A stretch of 64,000 nt of DNA from assembly GCA_964639245.1 (NCBI GenBank), contig CAZXCU010000007.1:1-64000 (forward strand), read 5' to 3'. The notes beneath the pieces are model-generated. The model was given only the letters and a program-made list of their open reading frames with translations. It was not told where the DNA came from and searched no databases. Positions within the stretch are counted from its first letter, which is position 1, and each line of letters begins with the position of its first letter. The translations under genes were made by a program, and so were the position numbers. The stretch is from SB15 sp964639245. Its GTDB lineage: Bacteria > Chloroflexota > Anaerolineae > Aggregatilineales > J027. This document shows, piece by piece, positions 42,191 through 51,030 of this stretch.

Positions 42191-43462
42191 CTATTGTGGC
42201 GGATTCCGTAAAGCCGTAATCCGATTCTGCGCGTCGTTGAGCAGCGCATCAGCGTTATTGGTCGATGCAATCCCCGTGTTATATAAATTCGGATCGACGT
42301 AATCGCGGTTAAAAGAACATTCGGTACGCCATGTGTCTATCGCGGTGCGGACTTCGTTAATGGCGTTGGTCAGCACATCATACGCCGCTTGGTAGGCCGG
42401 GTCTGCATTCAGCACACTTTGATTCACACTTGGCAGCGATGGCGAAGCCGGACGAAGCCCACAAGAAACCGACTGTCCACTTTCCAATGCCCGCCACACC
42501 TGCAACCCGATAATATTCCATGCCTCACGGCCGCGATCCAGCGTGCGCTGCATGGAATCGAGCGCCGCACTTTGTTGACCAGACACCAGCGGTTCTTTAT
42601 TCAAACGAATGGTCACGGTGCGTTCCTGTCCCGCGCCAATGTTGGCTGACCCTGTGCTTTCTAACCAGCGATAGCCCGAAGTCGGGGGTTGTACATTCCG
42701 TACTGCAATATTTTGCCGTTCGTTGGCATTAACAAAAATATCAATCGAAGCTACCTGTCCGGCAATGAACACTTCATTCACGTAAAAATCGCCCACCACC
42801 CCGACTTCATTCAGGGTAACAATCAGATGAGCGCGTTTATCAAAACGGGTGCGGAGATTAGCCGTCCGTCCGGCGGTAATCGTGGTGGTTTGTTCTTTAA
42901 ACGTCGGCGACCACAACCCCGCGCTGCCCCCCACCAACTGCACCGCCACCGTATGCGAACCGGGATCAAGAATGAAAGCGGCTTCCTGTCCGGCGGGATA
43001 CACCCCCCTATCTGCCCCGTCAATCAACACCTGACAACTCACATCTTCGCCCTCTTTGATGCTGCGCGGGTCGCAGGTGTGTTCCAGCGTTCCGCGAATA
43101 TATTGTTTACGCGGATACACATTATAGGAACGAACTTGCCCCGCCCGCACATTCACATTGACCGTCGTTTCCTCATAAATAAAAAGTTCATTCATCCCCG
43201 CCTCGCCCGGATTTTGAATATTCCGAAGGGTGATGGTGAAAGATTCACCGGGCGGAAGCTGTAAAATCGGACGGTTTTGTGCGCCCGCCAGTAATTGTTC
43301 ATTCAGATAAAAATCACCGACCATCGTTTCCGGCGAAAGAATAATTTCGGGGCAGCCCAATTCCGCCGGACAAACAAACTGTGCATCGGTGGTCTGCGGC
43401 GCAATTGCCAGCAGCAACCCTAAAAACAAGGTAGCAAAAAACAATTGGAGGAAGAATCGCAT
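42191..43462 (-). CDS. Secreted PEGA-like repeat protein
   Basis: 423 residues with signal peptide (QLFFATLFLGLLLAIAPQTTDAQ). Three PEGA-like beta units are visible: VGDFYLNEQLLAG...LPPGESFTITLRN, CQVLIDGADRGVYPAGQ...DPGSHTVAVQ, VGDFYVNEVFIAG...ANERQNIAVRN. A C-terminal helical part (RTLDRGREAWNIIGLQVWRALES, AYQAAYDVLTNAINEVRTAIDTW) is shared by no family I recognise. PEGA domains occur in cell-surface and S-layer-associated proteins. Confidence 0.7.
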   Translation of the reverse strand: MRFFLQLFFATLFLGLLLAIAPQTTDAQFVCPAELGCPEIILSPETMVGDFYLNEQLLAGAQNRPILQLPPGESFTITLRNIQNPGEAGMNELFIYEETTVNVNVRAGQVRSYNVYPRKQYIRGTLEHTCDPRSIKEGEDVSCQVLIDGADRGVYPAGQEAAFILDPGSHTVAVQLVGGSAGLWSPTFKEQTTTITAGRTANLRTRFDKRAHLIVTLNEVGVVGDFYVNEVFIAGQVASIDIFVNANERQNIAVRNVQPPTSGYRWLESTGSANIGAGQERTVTIRLNKEPLVSGQQSAALDSMQRTLDRGREAWNIIGLQVWRALESGQSVSCGLRPASPSLPSVNQSVLNADPAYQAAYDVLTNAINEVRTAIDTWRTECSFNRDYVDPNLYNTGIASTNNADALLNDAQNRITALRNPPQ

Positions 43463-43608
43463 GAGTTTTACGCCTCTGTAATTTTATACATACAGCATAC
43501 TATAAACTTGCAAGGCGAGATGTGCTGAATGTCAAATTTTTGGCGGTCAAGTGGCCTGAAATCGCTTACAATAGCGCCTCAAAAAATAAGCGCAAAGGAT
43601 TTTTACAC

Positions 43609-44148
43609 ATGGAATGGATGCACGAACCACCACAATGGACACACGAAAATAACATATTGACCGTCACCACCGGCGCAAAAACTGACTTCTGGCGCATCAC
43701 CCACTATGATTTTATTCGGGACAACGGGCATTTTTACTATCAAACCGTTACTGGCGATTTTACCTTTACCGCCCAATTCACCGGACAATACCGCGATTTA
43801 TATGACCAGGCAGGAATCATGCTGCGCCTGGATGAGGAAAATTGGCTGAAATGCGGGGTGGAATTCGTGCATGGGATTCAACAGGCCAGCGTCGTAGTCA
43901 CACGGAATTTTTCGGATTGGTCGGTCACGCCCCTCCCGCAAAATCCGACAACCTTCTGGCTCAAGGTCAAACGGGCGGGTGATGCGGTAGAGGTTTTTTA
44001 TTCGCTGGATGGCAGCACCTATACCATGATGCGTCTTGCCTATTTTCCGCCCATCCTTCCGGTACAGGTGGGGTTGATGTGCTGTTCGCCAGATGGCACA
44101 GGGTTCACCGTCCACTATGATGCCTTTGAATTGGCAACGGGAAATTAA
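43609..44148 (+). CDS. DUF1349 family protein (concanavalin-like fold)
   Basis: 179 residues from ATG 43609 with AAAGGA upstream. WRITHYDFIRDNGHFYYQTVTGDFTFTAQFTGQY and YDQAGIMLRLDEENWLKCGVEF are diagnostic of DUF1349, with GLMCCSPDGTGFTVHYDAFEL at the end. YesU is the structural archetype, a jelly roll thought to bind sugars. It lies 4 bp before the cassette copy B genes and may be part of that transcript. Confidence 0.85.
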   Translation: MEWMHEPPQWTHENNILTVTTGAKTDFWRITHYDFIRDNGHFYYQTVTGDFTFTAQFTGQYRDLYDQAGIMLRLDEENWLKCGVEFVHGIQQASVVVTRNFSDWSVTPLPQNPTTFWLKVKRAGDAVEVFYSLDGSTYTMMRLAYFPPILPVQVGLMCCSPDGTGFTVHYDAFELATGN

Positions 44149-44152
44149 ACCT

Positions 44153-44665
44153 ATGGCAATTTTACTGCCGGGTGCCTCATTCCCCACGCCGCCGGAAAAA
44201 TTTCCCATCTACGCCCGTTCTGGTTGGAAGATTCCTGCTGTGTTCCTAGAAAAACAACGTACCCAAGCAGAAATGGAAATCAAAACGCACGAATTTAAAA
44301 AATGGCGACCTCAGGTGACCGTTCGTTCAACCGCCATTTATCCCTATAACTGTGTCGGCATGATCTTTGCTTCACGCCGCGCTTGGATTGAGATAGACTA
44401 TATTTATAGAATATTGAGGGAAGATGGCTATAGAGAAATCTCGAAAGGGGATGTCATGACGGGAGATGTTATCGTCTATACTTTGAATGGCGACCCTGTT
44501 CACGTAGGATTAGTTAGCCAAGTGTCACGCCCACACCCTTCGAGCAGCGCACTTGATATTTTCGTGCTGAGTAAATGGGGACTCGAGGCAGAAATGTTCC
44601 ATTACTTTGATGATGTGCCATTTTATTTGGGAATCCCTAGTCGATATTATACAGAAAGGACGTAA
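44153..44665 (+). CDS. Papain/NlpC-P60-like Cys-His protein, cassette copy B
   Basis: 170 residues from ATG 44153. Aligns with 32716-33231: YNCVGMIFASRRAWIEIDYIYRILREDGYREI, MTGDVIVYTLNGDPVHVGLVS, FVLSKWGLEAEMFHY and the final YYTER. Candidate catalytic Cys (YNC) and His (VHVG) are both conserved. The N-terminus (MAILLPGASFPTPPEKFPIYARSGWKIP) contains no clear signal peptide. Followed after 2 bp by its helical partner. Divergence between copies A and B (roughly half of core positions) shows they are not recent duplicates. Confidence 0.65.
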   Translation: MAILLPGASFPTPPEKFPIYARSGWKIPAVFLEKQRTQAEMEIKTHEFKKWRPQVTVRSTAIYPYNCVGMIFASRRAWIEIDYIYRILREDGYREISKGDVMTGDVIVYTLNGDPVHVGLVSQVSRPHPSSSALDIFVLSKWGLEAEMFHYFDDVPFYLGIPSRYYTERT

Positions 44666-44667
44666 CG

Positions 44668-45051
44668 ATGAATTTAGAAGCGCTATTCAGCGAGGTTGAA
44701 GAAGTTCGTTTCTCTCTAATAATAAATAGCCTTAGTGGTCTTCGTTCAGTTCTGTATGTGTTAGAAACCCATGAAACGAGTCAAAATCTCGTTTTGCATT
44801 TAGAAAATACCACTAAAGACCGCCGTAAAGTATTAGAGCGCATCTTCAAACTCCTAGCCGATTCCGATCCTAATTTTTTGCACGCCCATGACGCGGCGCT
44901 GGCGGCGTACCTCTACGCCCTGAGCAAAACGGATACACCGTTGACCTTGGAAGCCATCCAGAAGATTGCCCCGGTAGCGAATTTGTTCTGGACACACCGC
45001 CTCGCCCAACAGATTCTTGATTCGGTTGCCCATGCCGATGAACCCGCTTGA
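44668..45051 (+). CDS. Helical partner protein of the Cys/His cassette, copy B
   Basis: 127 residues, almost all helix. NFLHAHDAALAAYLYAL and LFWTHRLAQQILD match the copy A protein. It lacks copy A's Ser/Thr-rich tail, so the shared core is about 60-70 residues. The gene is tied to its Cys/His gene by a 2-bp gap, as in copy A by a 4-bp overlap. Linkage of both genes at two distant sites, on opposite strands, argues for a functional pair. Possible roles: inhibitor, chaperone or substrate of the enzyme. Confidence 0.65.
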   Translation: MNLEALFSEVEEVRFSLIINSLSGLRSVLYVLETHETSQNLVLHLENTTKDRRKVLERIFKLLADSDPNFLHAHDAALAAYLYALSKTDTPLTLEAIQKIAPVANLFWTHRLAQQILDSVAHADEPA

Positions 45052-45053
45052 AG

Positions 45054-45341
45054 CTATTGAGACGGGGCGAACAGCCGTGAAAACCCATCGTAGGGAATCA
45101 GCGGAAGCACATCAAAGGTAATCAAACCCTGCTGCACCAGTGGCAGAGAATTTAAAACCGTTTGCGCTTCAATATCGCTGGCACATTCCAGCACAATCAC
45201 CGCCAGATGGTCGTCCCGATGAAAATACATCTCGCGGACAATCCCTGCCCGATACAAGTCCCAAACGCGGGCGGCTTCGGCCTTGAGATAGGGTTGAAAA
45301 TCGCTCTTGGAAATTTCTTTTTCAATCGCCAGAAATTTCAT
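45054..45341 (-). CDS. Small dimeric alpha/beta-barrel protein (muconolactone isomerase/YciI-like)
   Basis: 95 residues: MKFLAIEKEI, FQPYLKAEAARVWDLYRAGIVREMYFHRDDHLAVIVLECAS, DIEAQTVLNSLPLVQQGLITFDVLPLIPY. This is the ferredoxin-like fold of the MIase/DUF3303 group. No catalytic residue is decisive. It is convergent with the cassette, 2 bp away, and stands alone. Confidence 0.7.
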   Translation of the reverse strand: MKFLAIEKEISKSDFQPYLKAEAARVWDLYRAGIVREMYFHRDDHLAVIVLECASDIEAQTVLNSLPLVQQGLITFDVLPLIPYDGFSRLFAPSQ

Positions 45342-45483
45342 GCTGCTACCCTTTTATATCGTGCCAAAAATAAGTTCATCTAAGTATGGCGGATTAACAA
45401 GGGCGGGGAATTGATTCCCCCGCCGTTTTGCCAACAGGTCAATAAAAGCTGACCGAATTTATCTCTATGCGCTTCCGCGCAGC

Positions 45484-46611
45484 CTAGAGCATACTGCTGA
45501 CGATGGTGAGCAGCACCCCGCCCGCAATCACACTCCCCAACTGACCGCCCGTATTCACCCCCATGGCGTGCATCAGCAGGTAATTGTCAAAATCTTCTTC
45601 CTGTGCGATTTGCGCCACCAAACGTCCCGCCATCGGAAACGCGCTGATACCCGCCGCACCCAGCAGGGGGTTAAATTTGCGCCCACTGGCATAACACATG
45701 ATTTTGCCAAACACCAAACCCGCCGCCGTATCCATCCCGAAGGCAATTAGCCCCAGCGCCAGAATCGCCAGCGTGTCCAGATTCAAAAAGCTGTCCGCGC
45801 TCATGGTCGAACCCACCGTCAAGCCCAAAAACAGCGTGGCGATGTTGATAATTTCGTTTTGCGCGGCTTTGTTCAAGCGGTCTACCACACGACTTTCGCG
45901 CAGCAGATTCCCCAACATCAGCATACTAATCAACGGCGCAGCATCCGGCACAAGCAAACTAATGACCAGCGTCACCACCACAGGAAACATCATCAGGGCC
46001 TGACGCGAAACCGGACGCGGGCTATATTCCATGCGAATCTGTCGTTCTTCTTTGCTGGTCAGCAGGCGCATAATCGGCGGTTGGATAATCGGAATCAGAC
46101 TCATGTAGGAATACGCCGCCACGGTGATGGGCGCAAGCAATTTGGGTGCAAGCTGGTTAGCCACATAAATCGAAGTCGGGCCGTCAATCGCGCCAATCAC
46201 CCCGATCGAGGCTGCCTCATTCAACGGAAATCCTAACACAGTGGCTAAAATGAGCGTGCCAAAAATCCCGAACTGCCCCGCCGCACCGAGTAACACCATC
46301 CGCGGCAACGCCAGCAAGGGACTAAAATCAATCATTGCCCCCACCCCGATAAAAATGAGCAGAGGGAACAATTCGTTGCTGATCCCTGCTTCACGCAGCA
46401 CCGCAAACAGCCCATCGCCTTCGGTCATGCCCGTAGCGGGAATGTTCGCCAGCGCCGCCCCAAACCCGATGGGCAGCAGCAGCACGGGTTCATATTCCTT
46501 GACAATCGCAAGGTAAATCAGAATCGCCCCCACCAGAATCATCAAGCCGTTGCCCGGCGTAAATTCGGCAAAACCTTTGGTCAGGTCATTCCAGAGTTCG
46601 CTGTTAAACAT
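45484..46611 (-). CDS. Na+-translocating decarboxylase beta subunit
   Basis: 375 residues, about ten membrane helices, in the range expected for OadB/MmdB/GcdB. Landmarks: LLPIGFGAALANIP, GVGAMIDFSPLLA, IGAIDGPTSIYVANQLAP, GAAGISAFPMAGRLVAQIAQEEDFDNYLLMHAMGVN. The conserved Asp in GVGAMIDF and the GPT loop belong to the sodium channel that couples carboxybiotin decarboxylation to Na+ export. Last gene of the four-gene operon, overlapping the biotin carrier gene by 8 bp. Confidence 0.92.
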   Translation of the reverse strand: MFNSELWNDLTKGFAEFTPGNGLMILVGAILIYLAIVKEYEPVLLLPIGFGAALANIPATGMTEGDGLFAVLREAGISNELFPLLIFIGVGAMIDFSPLLALPRMVLLGAAGQFGIFGTLILATVLGFPLNEAASIGVIGAIDGPTSIYVANQLAPKLLAPITVAAYSYMSLIPIIQPPIMRLLTSKEERQIRMEYSPRPVSRQALMMFPVVVTLVISLLVPDAAPLISMLMLGNLLRESRVVDRLNKAAQNEIINIATLFLGLTVGSTMSADSFLNLDTLAILALGLIAFGMDTAAGLVFGKIMCYASGRKFNPLLGAAGISAFPMAGRLVAQIAQEEDFDNYLLMHAMGVNTGGQLGSVIAGGVLLTIVSSML

Positions 46612-47029
46612 GGAATTCCGCCAGTGTGTCGCTATGATTCACCTGCTGCCCCGCGCTCACCAGCACCGAGGCCAGCGTGCCAGAACGGGTTGCCCGAATC
46701 GCGTTTTTCATCTTCATCGCTTCAACCACGCAAATTTCCTGCCCCACATTGACCGAATCGCCGGCTTTTACCGCCACCGACACAACCACACCGGGCAAGG
46801 GGGCTAGAATCACATTGGGGTTTTTGTTATTCGCGCCGATGCGTCCATTCGAGGGGGGCAGCACAGGTTTTGCCACAGCCGCACTCGTCGAAGCTGCGAC
46901 CAACGCTTTATTTTCTTCGGGATACACTTCAAACGTTTCGCCCTCGACAATCGCAATCACGGGGCGGGCAGAGGGGTCTTTAATTTCGACCTCAATCGAC
47001 TGCCCATCAATATTGACGGTGAATTTCAT
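46604..47029 (-). CDS. Biotin carboxyl carrier subunit
   Basis: 141 residues. A poorly conserved N-terminal part and Pro/Ala hinge lead to the C-terminal biotinyl domain with EAMKM (biotin on Lys106), preceded by LAPLPGVVVSVAVKAGDSV. It shuttles CO2 between the carboxyltransferase (47349) and the membrane beta subunit (45484). Overlaps its neighbours on both sides, so expression is coupled. Confidence 0.92.
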   Translation of the reverse strand: MKFTVNIDGQSIEVEIKDPSARPVIAIVEGETFEVYPEENKALVAASTSAAVAKPVLPPSNGRIGANNKNPNVILAPLPGVVVSVAVKAGDSVNVGQEICVVEAMKMKNAIRATRSGTLASVLVSAGQQVNHSDTLAEFHV

Positions 47030-47337
47030 CGTTTAAATCCCTGTTCTTTCATTTTGTTGGAACGCAAAACTGCCTGCCACGCGCTCACAATCACGGTGGG
47101 TGGTGCGGGGAACAATTTGGGGCTGTTGTCCTGCTGCGCCAGCATCACCGCAACCGCAATTGCTGCCGCTTGTTTGCGGAGTTCGTGCCGATCTTCGCTC
47201 GTTTCAACCGAGTCTTCCGTCGCCGTTGCTTTTTCGGCGGTCAGGTTGACCACCAGAATCATCAGCACCCACAGCAGGAGAATCGCGCCAAAAACAAAGG
47301 ACATCCCAATCAAGGTGACTTCCAGTGCATCTGCCAT
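47026..47337 (-). CDS. Sodium pump decarboxylase gamma subunit (OadG-like)
   Basis: 103 residues with one N-terminal membrane helix (TLIGMSFVFGAILLLWVLMILVV) and a charged linker, then a helix HELRKQAAAIAVAVMLAQQDNS. OadG-type subunits anchor and assemble the pump. ATGA overlap with the biotin carrier and an 11-bp gap from the carboxyltransferase place it in the operon. Low conservation is normal for this subunit. Confidence 0.85.
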   Translation of the reverse strand: MADALEVTLIGMSFVFGAILLLWVLMILVVNLTAEKATATEDSVETSEDRHELRKQAAAIAVAVMLAQQDNSPKLFPAPPTVIVSAWQAVLRSNKMKEQGFKR

Positions 47338-47348
47338 CTTTTTGCCTC

Positions 47349-48896
47349 CTAGACCGGAATATTGCCGTGTTTGCGCGGCGGGGCGGACGAATATTTATCG
47401 CGCAAGGCAGCCAGCGACGCGATAATCTTGGGGCGGGTTTCTTTGGGTTCGATGATGTCATCCACATATCCCGCGCTAGCCGCATAATAGGGGTTGTTGA
47501 ATTTTTCGCGGTATTCATCCGTTAGGCGTTTGCGTTCCGCAAGGACATCGGTGGCGGTATCAATCTGTTTTTTGTAGACGATGTTGACCGCACCTTCCGC
47601 ACCCATCACCGCGATTTCCGCGCTCGGCCATGCGTAGTTCACGTCCGTTCCCAGATATTTACTGCTCATCACCACATACGCCCCGCCATAGGCTTTGCGG
47701 GTCACAACGCTGATTTTAGGAACGGTTGCTTCAGAATAGGCATAGAGGAGTTTTGCCCCATGACGGATAATGCCGCCGTGTTCCTGCTGCACACCGGGCA
47801 AAAAGCCGGGCGAATCGACAAAAGTAATCACCGGGATATTAAAGCAGTCGCACATACGGACAAACCGGGACATTTTATCGGAGGCATCAATATCAATCAC
47901 CCCCGCCATCACACTTGGTTCCTGCCCGACAATCCCCACGCTGTACCCGCCAATGCGTGCCAAACCGACAATCGCATTCCGCGCCCACAGGGGTTGAATT
48001 TCAATAAAAGTTCCTGTGTCCACCACCCGTTCAATCACTTCGTGCATGTTATACGGTTCGGTGGGGTCAAGCGGCACAATCGCGTTCAATTCATCATCCA
48101 TGCGGAGGGGGTCATCGGTAGGCGTGACCTGTGGCGGATTTTCCACATTATTCGAGGGGAAATAGCCCAGCACCTGCCGACACAAGCGCAGCGCCTCCTG
48201 TTCGGATTGTTCCATGAGATGGGCTGTGCCACTCACTGCCATATGCACTTCCGCCCCCCCCAGACTTTCGGAGTCGATTTTTTCACCTGTGACGGTTTTA
48301 ATCACTTCGGGGCCGGTCAGGAACATATACGAATTTTTCTCGACCATTAAAATCAAGTCGGTCAGCGCGGGGGAATAGGCCGCACCACCCGCGCACGGGC
48401 CAAGCAGCACACTCAGTTGTGGAATCACACCGGAAAACTGCGCGTTGCGGCGGAAAATTTCGGCATATGCCCCCAGACTTTTCACGCCTTCCTGAATACG
48501 CGCCCCACCGGAGTCAATCAGGCCAATAATCGGAACACCATCGCGCAGGGCTAAATCCATCACACGACAGATTTTGTGGCTCTGCATTTCGCTGAGTGTC
48601 CCGCCGTAGATGGTAAAATCTTGGGCATACACATAGACCGTGCGTCCATCAATTTGTCCATAACCCGTCACCACCCCATCACCATAAAAGCGTTCGGTGG
48701 AAAGTCCTAATTCATCGCCTTGATGGGTAATAAACGGTTCAAGTTCATTTAATGTACCAGCGTCGAGCAAAAGTTCCAGACGTTCACGGGCAGTCAGCTT
48801 GCCTTTGGCGTGCTGTTTTTCAATGCGGTCTGCCCCGCCGCCCTGTCTGGCTTTTTCACGAATTTCGCGTAATTTTGCAATACGGGGATCGAGCAT
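47349..48896 (-). CDS. Acyl-CoA carboxyltransferase subunit (MmdA/PccB-like)
   Basis: 515 residues from ATG 48896, with AAAGG 7 nt upstream. Twin crotonase folds: GGGADRIEKQHAKGKLTARERLELLLD at the start, GLIDSGGARIQEGVKSLGAY (acyl-CoA oxyanion), and GGAAYSPALTDLILMVE. Further on come VGQEPSVMAGVIDIDASDKMSRFVRMCD and GAKLLYAYSEATVPKISVVTRKAYGGAYVVM. With biotin carrier, gamma and beta subunits it forms a Na+-translocating methylmalonyl-CoA-type decarboxylase, which would conserve energy as a sodium gradient. No biotin carboxylase gene is present, which fits decarboxylase rather than carboxylase. Confidence 0.9.
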   Translation of the reverse strand: MLDPRIAKLREIREKARQGGGADRIEKQHAKGKLTARERLELLLDAGTLNELEPFITHQGDELGLSTERFYGDGVVTGYGQIDGRTVYVYAQDFTIYGGTLSEMQSHKICRVMDLALRDGVPIIGLIDSGGARIQEGVKSLGAYAEIFRRNAQFSGVIPQLSVLLGPCAGGAAYSPALTDLILMVEKNSYMFLTGPEVIKTVTGEKIDSESLGGAEVHMAVSGTAHLMEQSEQEALRLCRQVLGYFPSNNVENPPQVTPTDDPLRMDDELNAIVPLDPTEPYNMHEVIERVVDTGTFIEIQPLWARNAIVGLARIGGYSVGIVGQEPSVMAGVIDIDASDKMSRFVRMCDCFNIPVITFVDSPGFLPGVQQEHGGIIRHGAKLLYAYSEATVPKISVVTRKAYGGAYVVMSSKYLGTDVNYAWPSAEIAVMGAEGAVNIVYKKQIDTATDVLAERKRLTDEYREKFNNPYYAASAGYVDDIIEPKETRPKIIASLAALRDKYSSAPPRKHGNIPV

Positions 48897-48990
48897 GACG
48901 TACCTTTCTTTAACTAAAAGCAGTATAGCCATGCCGCGTGTTCTTTATAATGGATGCACGTCACGTCTTCGGGGGTAAAATAGCATATAA

Positions 48991-49107
48991 ATGAAGGATT
49001 TCACAATGTCTGTTCAACACCACACCCTGCAATAGGACGACAGCCATTTTCTTGTGTGGAGTGGAAACAAGGTTCATGTGTGGAAGTTTGAAGGTGTGTC
49101 TAAATAG
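48991..49107 (+). pseudogene. Possible WD40 gene remnant with in-frame TAG
   Basis: In one frame MKDFTMSVQHHTLQ, TAG at 49033-49035, then DDSHFLVWSGNKVHVWKFEGVSK and stop. The SHFLVWSGNKVHVWKF phrase resembles a WD40 strand. The rest is gone. It is too short to be certain. Confidence 0.35.
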
Positions 49108-49118
49108 CAGCACATAAA

Positions 49119-49145
49119 AAAGCGGATGCGCTTGGCACCCGCTTT
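49119..49145 (-). terminator. Intrinsic terminator of the DUF305 gene
   Basis: Minus-strand AAAGCGG-loop-CCGCTTTTTTATG, 10 nt after the DUF305 stop. Confidence 0.7.
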
Positions 49146-49154
49146 GGGGAAATA

Positions 49155-50033
49155 TTAGTCCGCGCTGAGTTCCAGAATGAGCGCTTCCATATCAGCAATT
49201 TCAGCCGTTTGTGCGTCAATGATGGCTTGGGCAAGTTCAAGTGTTTCGGCGTGAACTTCATATTGCAAAATGCGTTCCGCCATGTGCAGAGCGTCGTCGT
49301 GGTGGTCAATCATCGATTCAAGCCACGCGATTTCATACGCCACCCCGTCTAAACGGTCAAAACCAGCCATCATGCCCATCGTCATGGAGGGGTCAGTCAA
49401 CGCGCCTTCGGGGTGATGCTGGTCATGTTCCCCGCCTTGATCCTGTTGATTTTGCTGATTATGCTGGCTGTGGTCTGAATCGTCATTATTACCCATCATG
49501 CCCATGTGCTGCATCATCATTTCCATCATGGACATGCCTTCCATGCCTTCCATGTTTTGCATCATCTCCATCATCGCGGACATATCCATTTCCTGCATCA
49601 TTTGCATCATGGACATCATTTCGTTCATGGTCATCTCACCCATCATGCCCATGCCCATATCCATCCCGCCCATTCCGGCATCTGAATCAGCACTTTCTTG
49701 AGCTTGGTGTTCTTCATGCTCGCTGTGGTCGCCCAGCATCGCCATCGGGGTATAAGCGATGTTGTACCATTCCAGCAACCAACTCTGCATTTGGGCAATT
49801 TCCGCGCTCTGGGCATCAATCACATTTTGACACAGGGTTTGCACAACTTCCGTTTCAGCCTTGCCCAAACAATGGGTTGCCATGTCCAGCGCCATTTGAT
49901 GATGGTCAATCATGCCTTCCAGAAAACGGACTTCCGCCCGCCCTTCACGGTTTTCAATCGGGCCATCGGCGGTAGCAACCGCAGGCACAAACACTAAGAG
50001 CAAAATCACCACGAACAAACCGAACTTTTTCAT
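49155..50033 (-). CDS. Secreted double-DUF305 protein with Met/His-rich linker
   Basis: 292 residues from ATG 50033 (GGAGACCTC upstream). Signal peptide FGLFVVILLLVFVPAVATAD. Two DUF305 four-helix units (about 25-105, FLEGMIDHHQMALDMATHC; and about 220-290, WLESMIDHHDDALHMAERI). Between them is a stretch of roughly 75 residues dominated by Met (GMGGMDMGMGMMGEM, MQMMQEMDMSAMMEMM), then a His/Gln/Asp-rich tract (SDHSQHNQQNQQDQGGEHDQHH). DUF305 proteins are ferritin-like, and several are linked to copper. The linker looks made for soft-metal binding, an inference. Confidence 0.85.
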   Translation of the reverse strand: MKKFGLFVVILLLVFVPAVATADGPIENREGRAEVRFLEGMIDHHQMALDMATHCLGKAETEVVQTLCQNVIDAQSAEIAQMQSWLLEWYNIAYTPMAMLGDHSEHEEHQAQESADSDAGMGGMDMGMGMMGEMTMNEMMSMMQMMQEMDMSAMMEMMQNMEGMEGMSMMEMMMQHMGMMGNNDDSDHSQHNQQNQQDQGGEHDQHHPEGALTDPSMTMGMMAGFDRLDGVAYEIAWLESMIDHHDDALHMAERILQYEVHAETLELAQAIIDAQTAEIADMEALILELSAD

Positions 50034-50115
50034 GAGGTCTCCTTTGATCAACACATATACATGAAACATACCAATCACAGACCATGGTGGGGAGCGCTAA
50101 ACAGCCTATTTTCCG

Positions 50116-51012
50116 CTATAAAATGGGGTACTCATCAAACACCCAGCGCAGCAAGGTATAATACGCCGCGTCTCCGGCAAAATCGCCATACACTTGCAGC
50201 GTTTCTACCAATTTTTCAGGCGAAAGGCGACCCTTTTGCCGGTAAAAATAGCGATTCACCGCCGCTTGCAAGGCCACGTCATTGTGAGTGAGATATTTTT
50301 TATACCCGAACGCCCGTCCCACAATCACCGCCGCCGTCCAATGCCCGATGCCCTTCACCTGCATCAGCGCGTGATACGCCTCTTGGGGGGGCAGACGGGA
50401 TAAATTTTCTAAATCCAAACCCCCATTGACCATTTCCTGCGCGAGCTGAATCATCAAGGCCATGCGTCGGAAGGTGATTTTGAGGGGTTTGAGGTCCTCC
50501 ACCGTCGCCATGGCGATTTTTTCCGGTGTGGGAAAGGCATGATATTTTTCACTTTGATATTCAATTTCGCGCCCACCCCACCGCACCAGCCATTGTTGAG
50601 CGCGTTGGGCAGCCTTCCACGCGATTTGCTGCTCGATAATGACCATCATCAACGCTTCAAACACCGTGTCGGTGCGTAAATCAGGCAGGCCATAGACAGG
50701 CACTAGGATTTCTTGCAACTTGGCATCGGAATGAGCAAAAAACGCAGCGCGATTTTCATGCACACCCATCACATGCGCTACACGCGGTAAGAATAGTTCA
50801 GCCTCCGCTTCCCCTGCCAGAATTTTGACCTGCAAAACGGGCTGCTCCACCGTGCCTTCGCTGTTAATTTCAACCAGCACCGGTTGATTTTCAAAGGCGA
50901 ATACCCGCCGATAGGCCGCGCCGTGTACCCGATCCATGGACGGATAGGCATACCGACGCAGCAAACCGATGATTTTTTCAAAATCGTAGGGTGGAATGGG
51001 ATAGAGATACAA
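50116..51012 (-). CDS. DNA-3-methyladenine glycosylase II (AlkA-like, HhH-GPD)
   Basis: 298 residues. The helix-hairpin-helix is QVKGIGHWTAAVIVGRAFG with Gly221, and the catalytic Asp is Asp245 (LTHNDVALQ). The N-terminal part carries beta structure (VFAFENQPVLVEINSEG) as in AlkA. Cuts alkylated bases from DNA to start base excision repair. It lies 18 bp after the asparagine synthetase gene on the same strand, perhaps one transcript, though the functions are unrelated. Confidence 0.85.
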   Translation of the reverse strand: MYLYPIPPYDFEKIIGLLRRYAYPSMDRVHGAAYRRVFAFENQPVLVEINSEGTVEQPVLQVKILAGEAEAELFLPRVAHVMGVHENRAAFFAHSDAKLQEILVPVYGLPDLRTDTVFEALMMVIIEQQIAWKAAQRAQQWLVRWGGREIEYQSEKYHAFPTPEKIAMATVEDLKPLKITFRRMALMIQLAQEMVNGGLDLENLSRLPPQEAYHALMQVKGIGHWTAAVIVGRAFGYKKYLTHNDVALQAAVNRYFYRQKGRLSPEKLVETLQVYGDFAGDAAYYTLLRWVFDEYPIL

Positions 51013-51030
51013 GCCCTCTTTTCCTAATAT

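Noticed and set aside
49241..49975. Long plus-strand frame opposite the DUF305 gene
   Set aside because: Ser/Cys/Pro-rich translation mirrors the Met/His-rich codons of the real gene; no family pattern or ribosome site.
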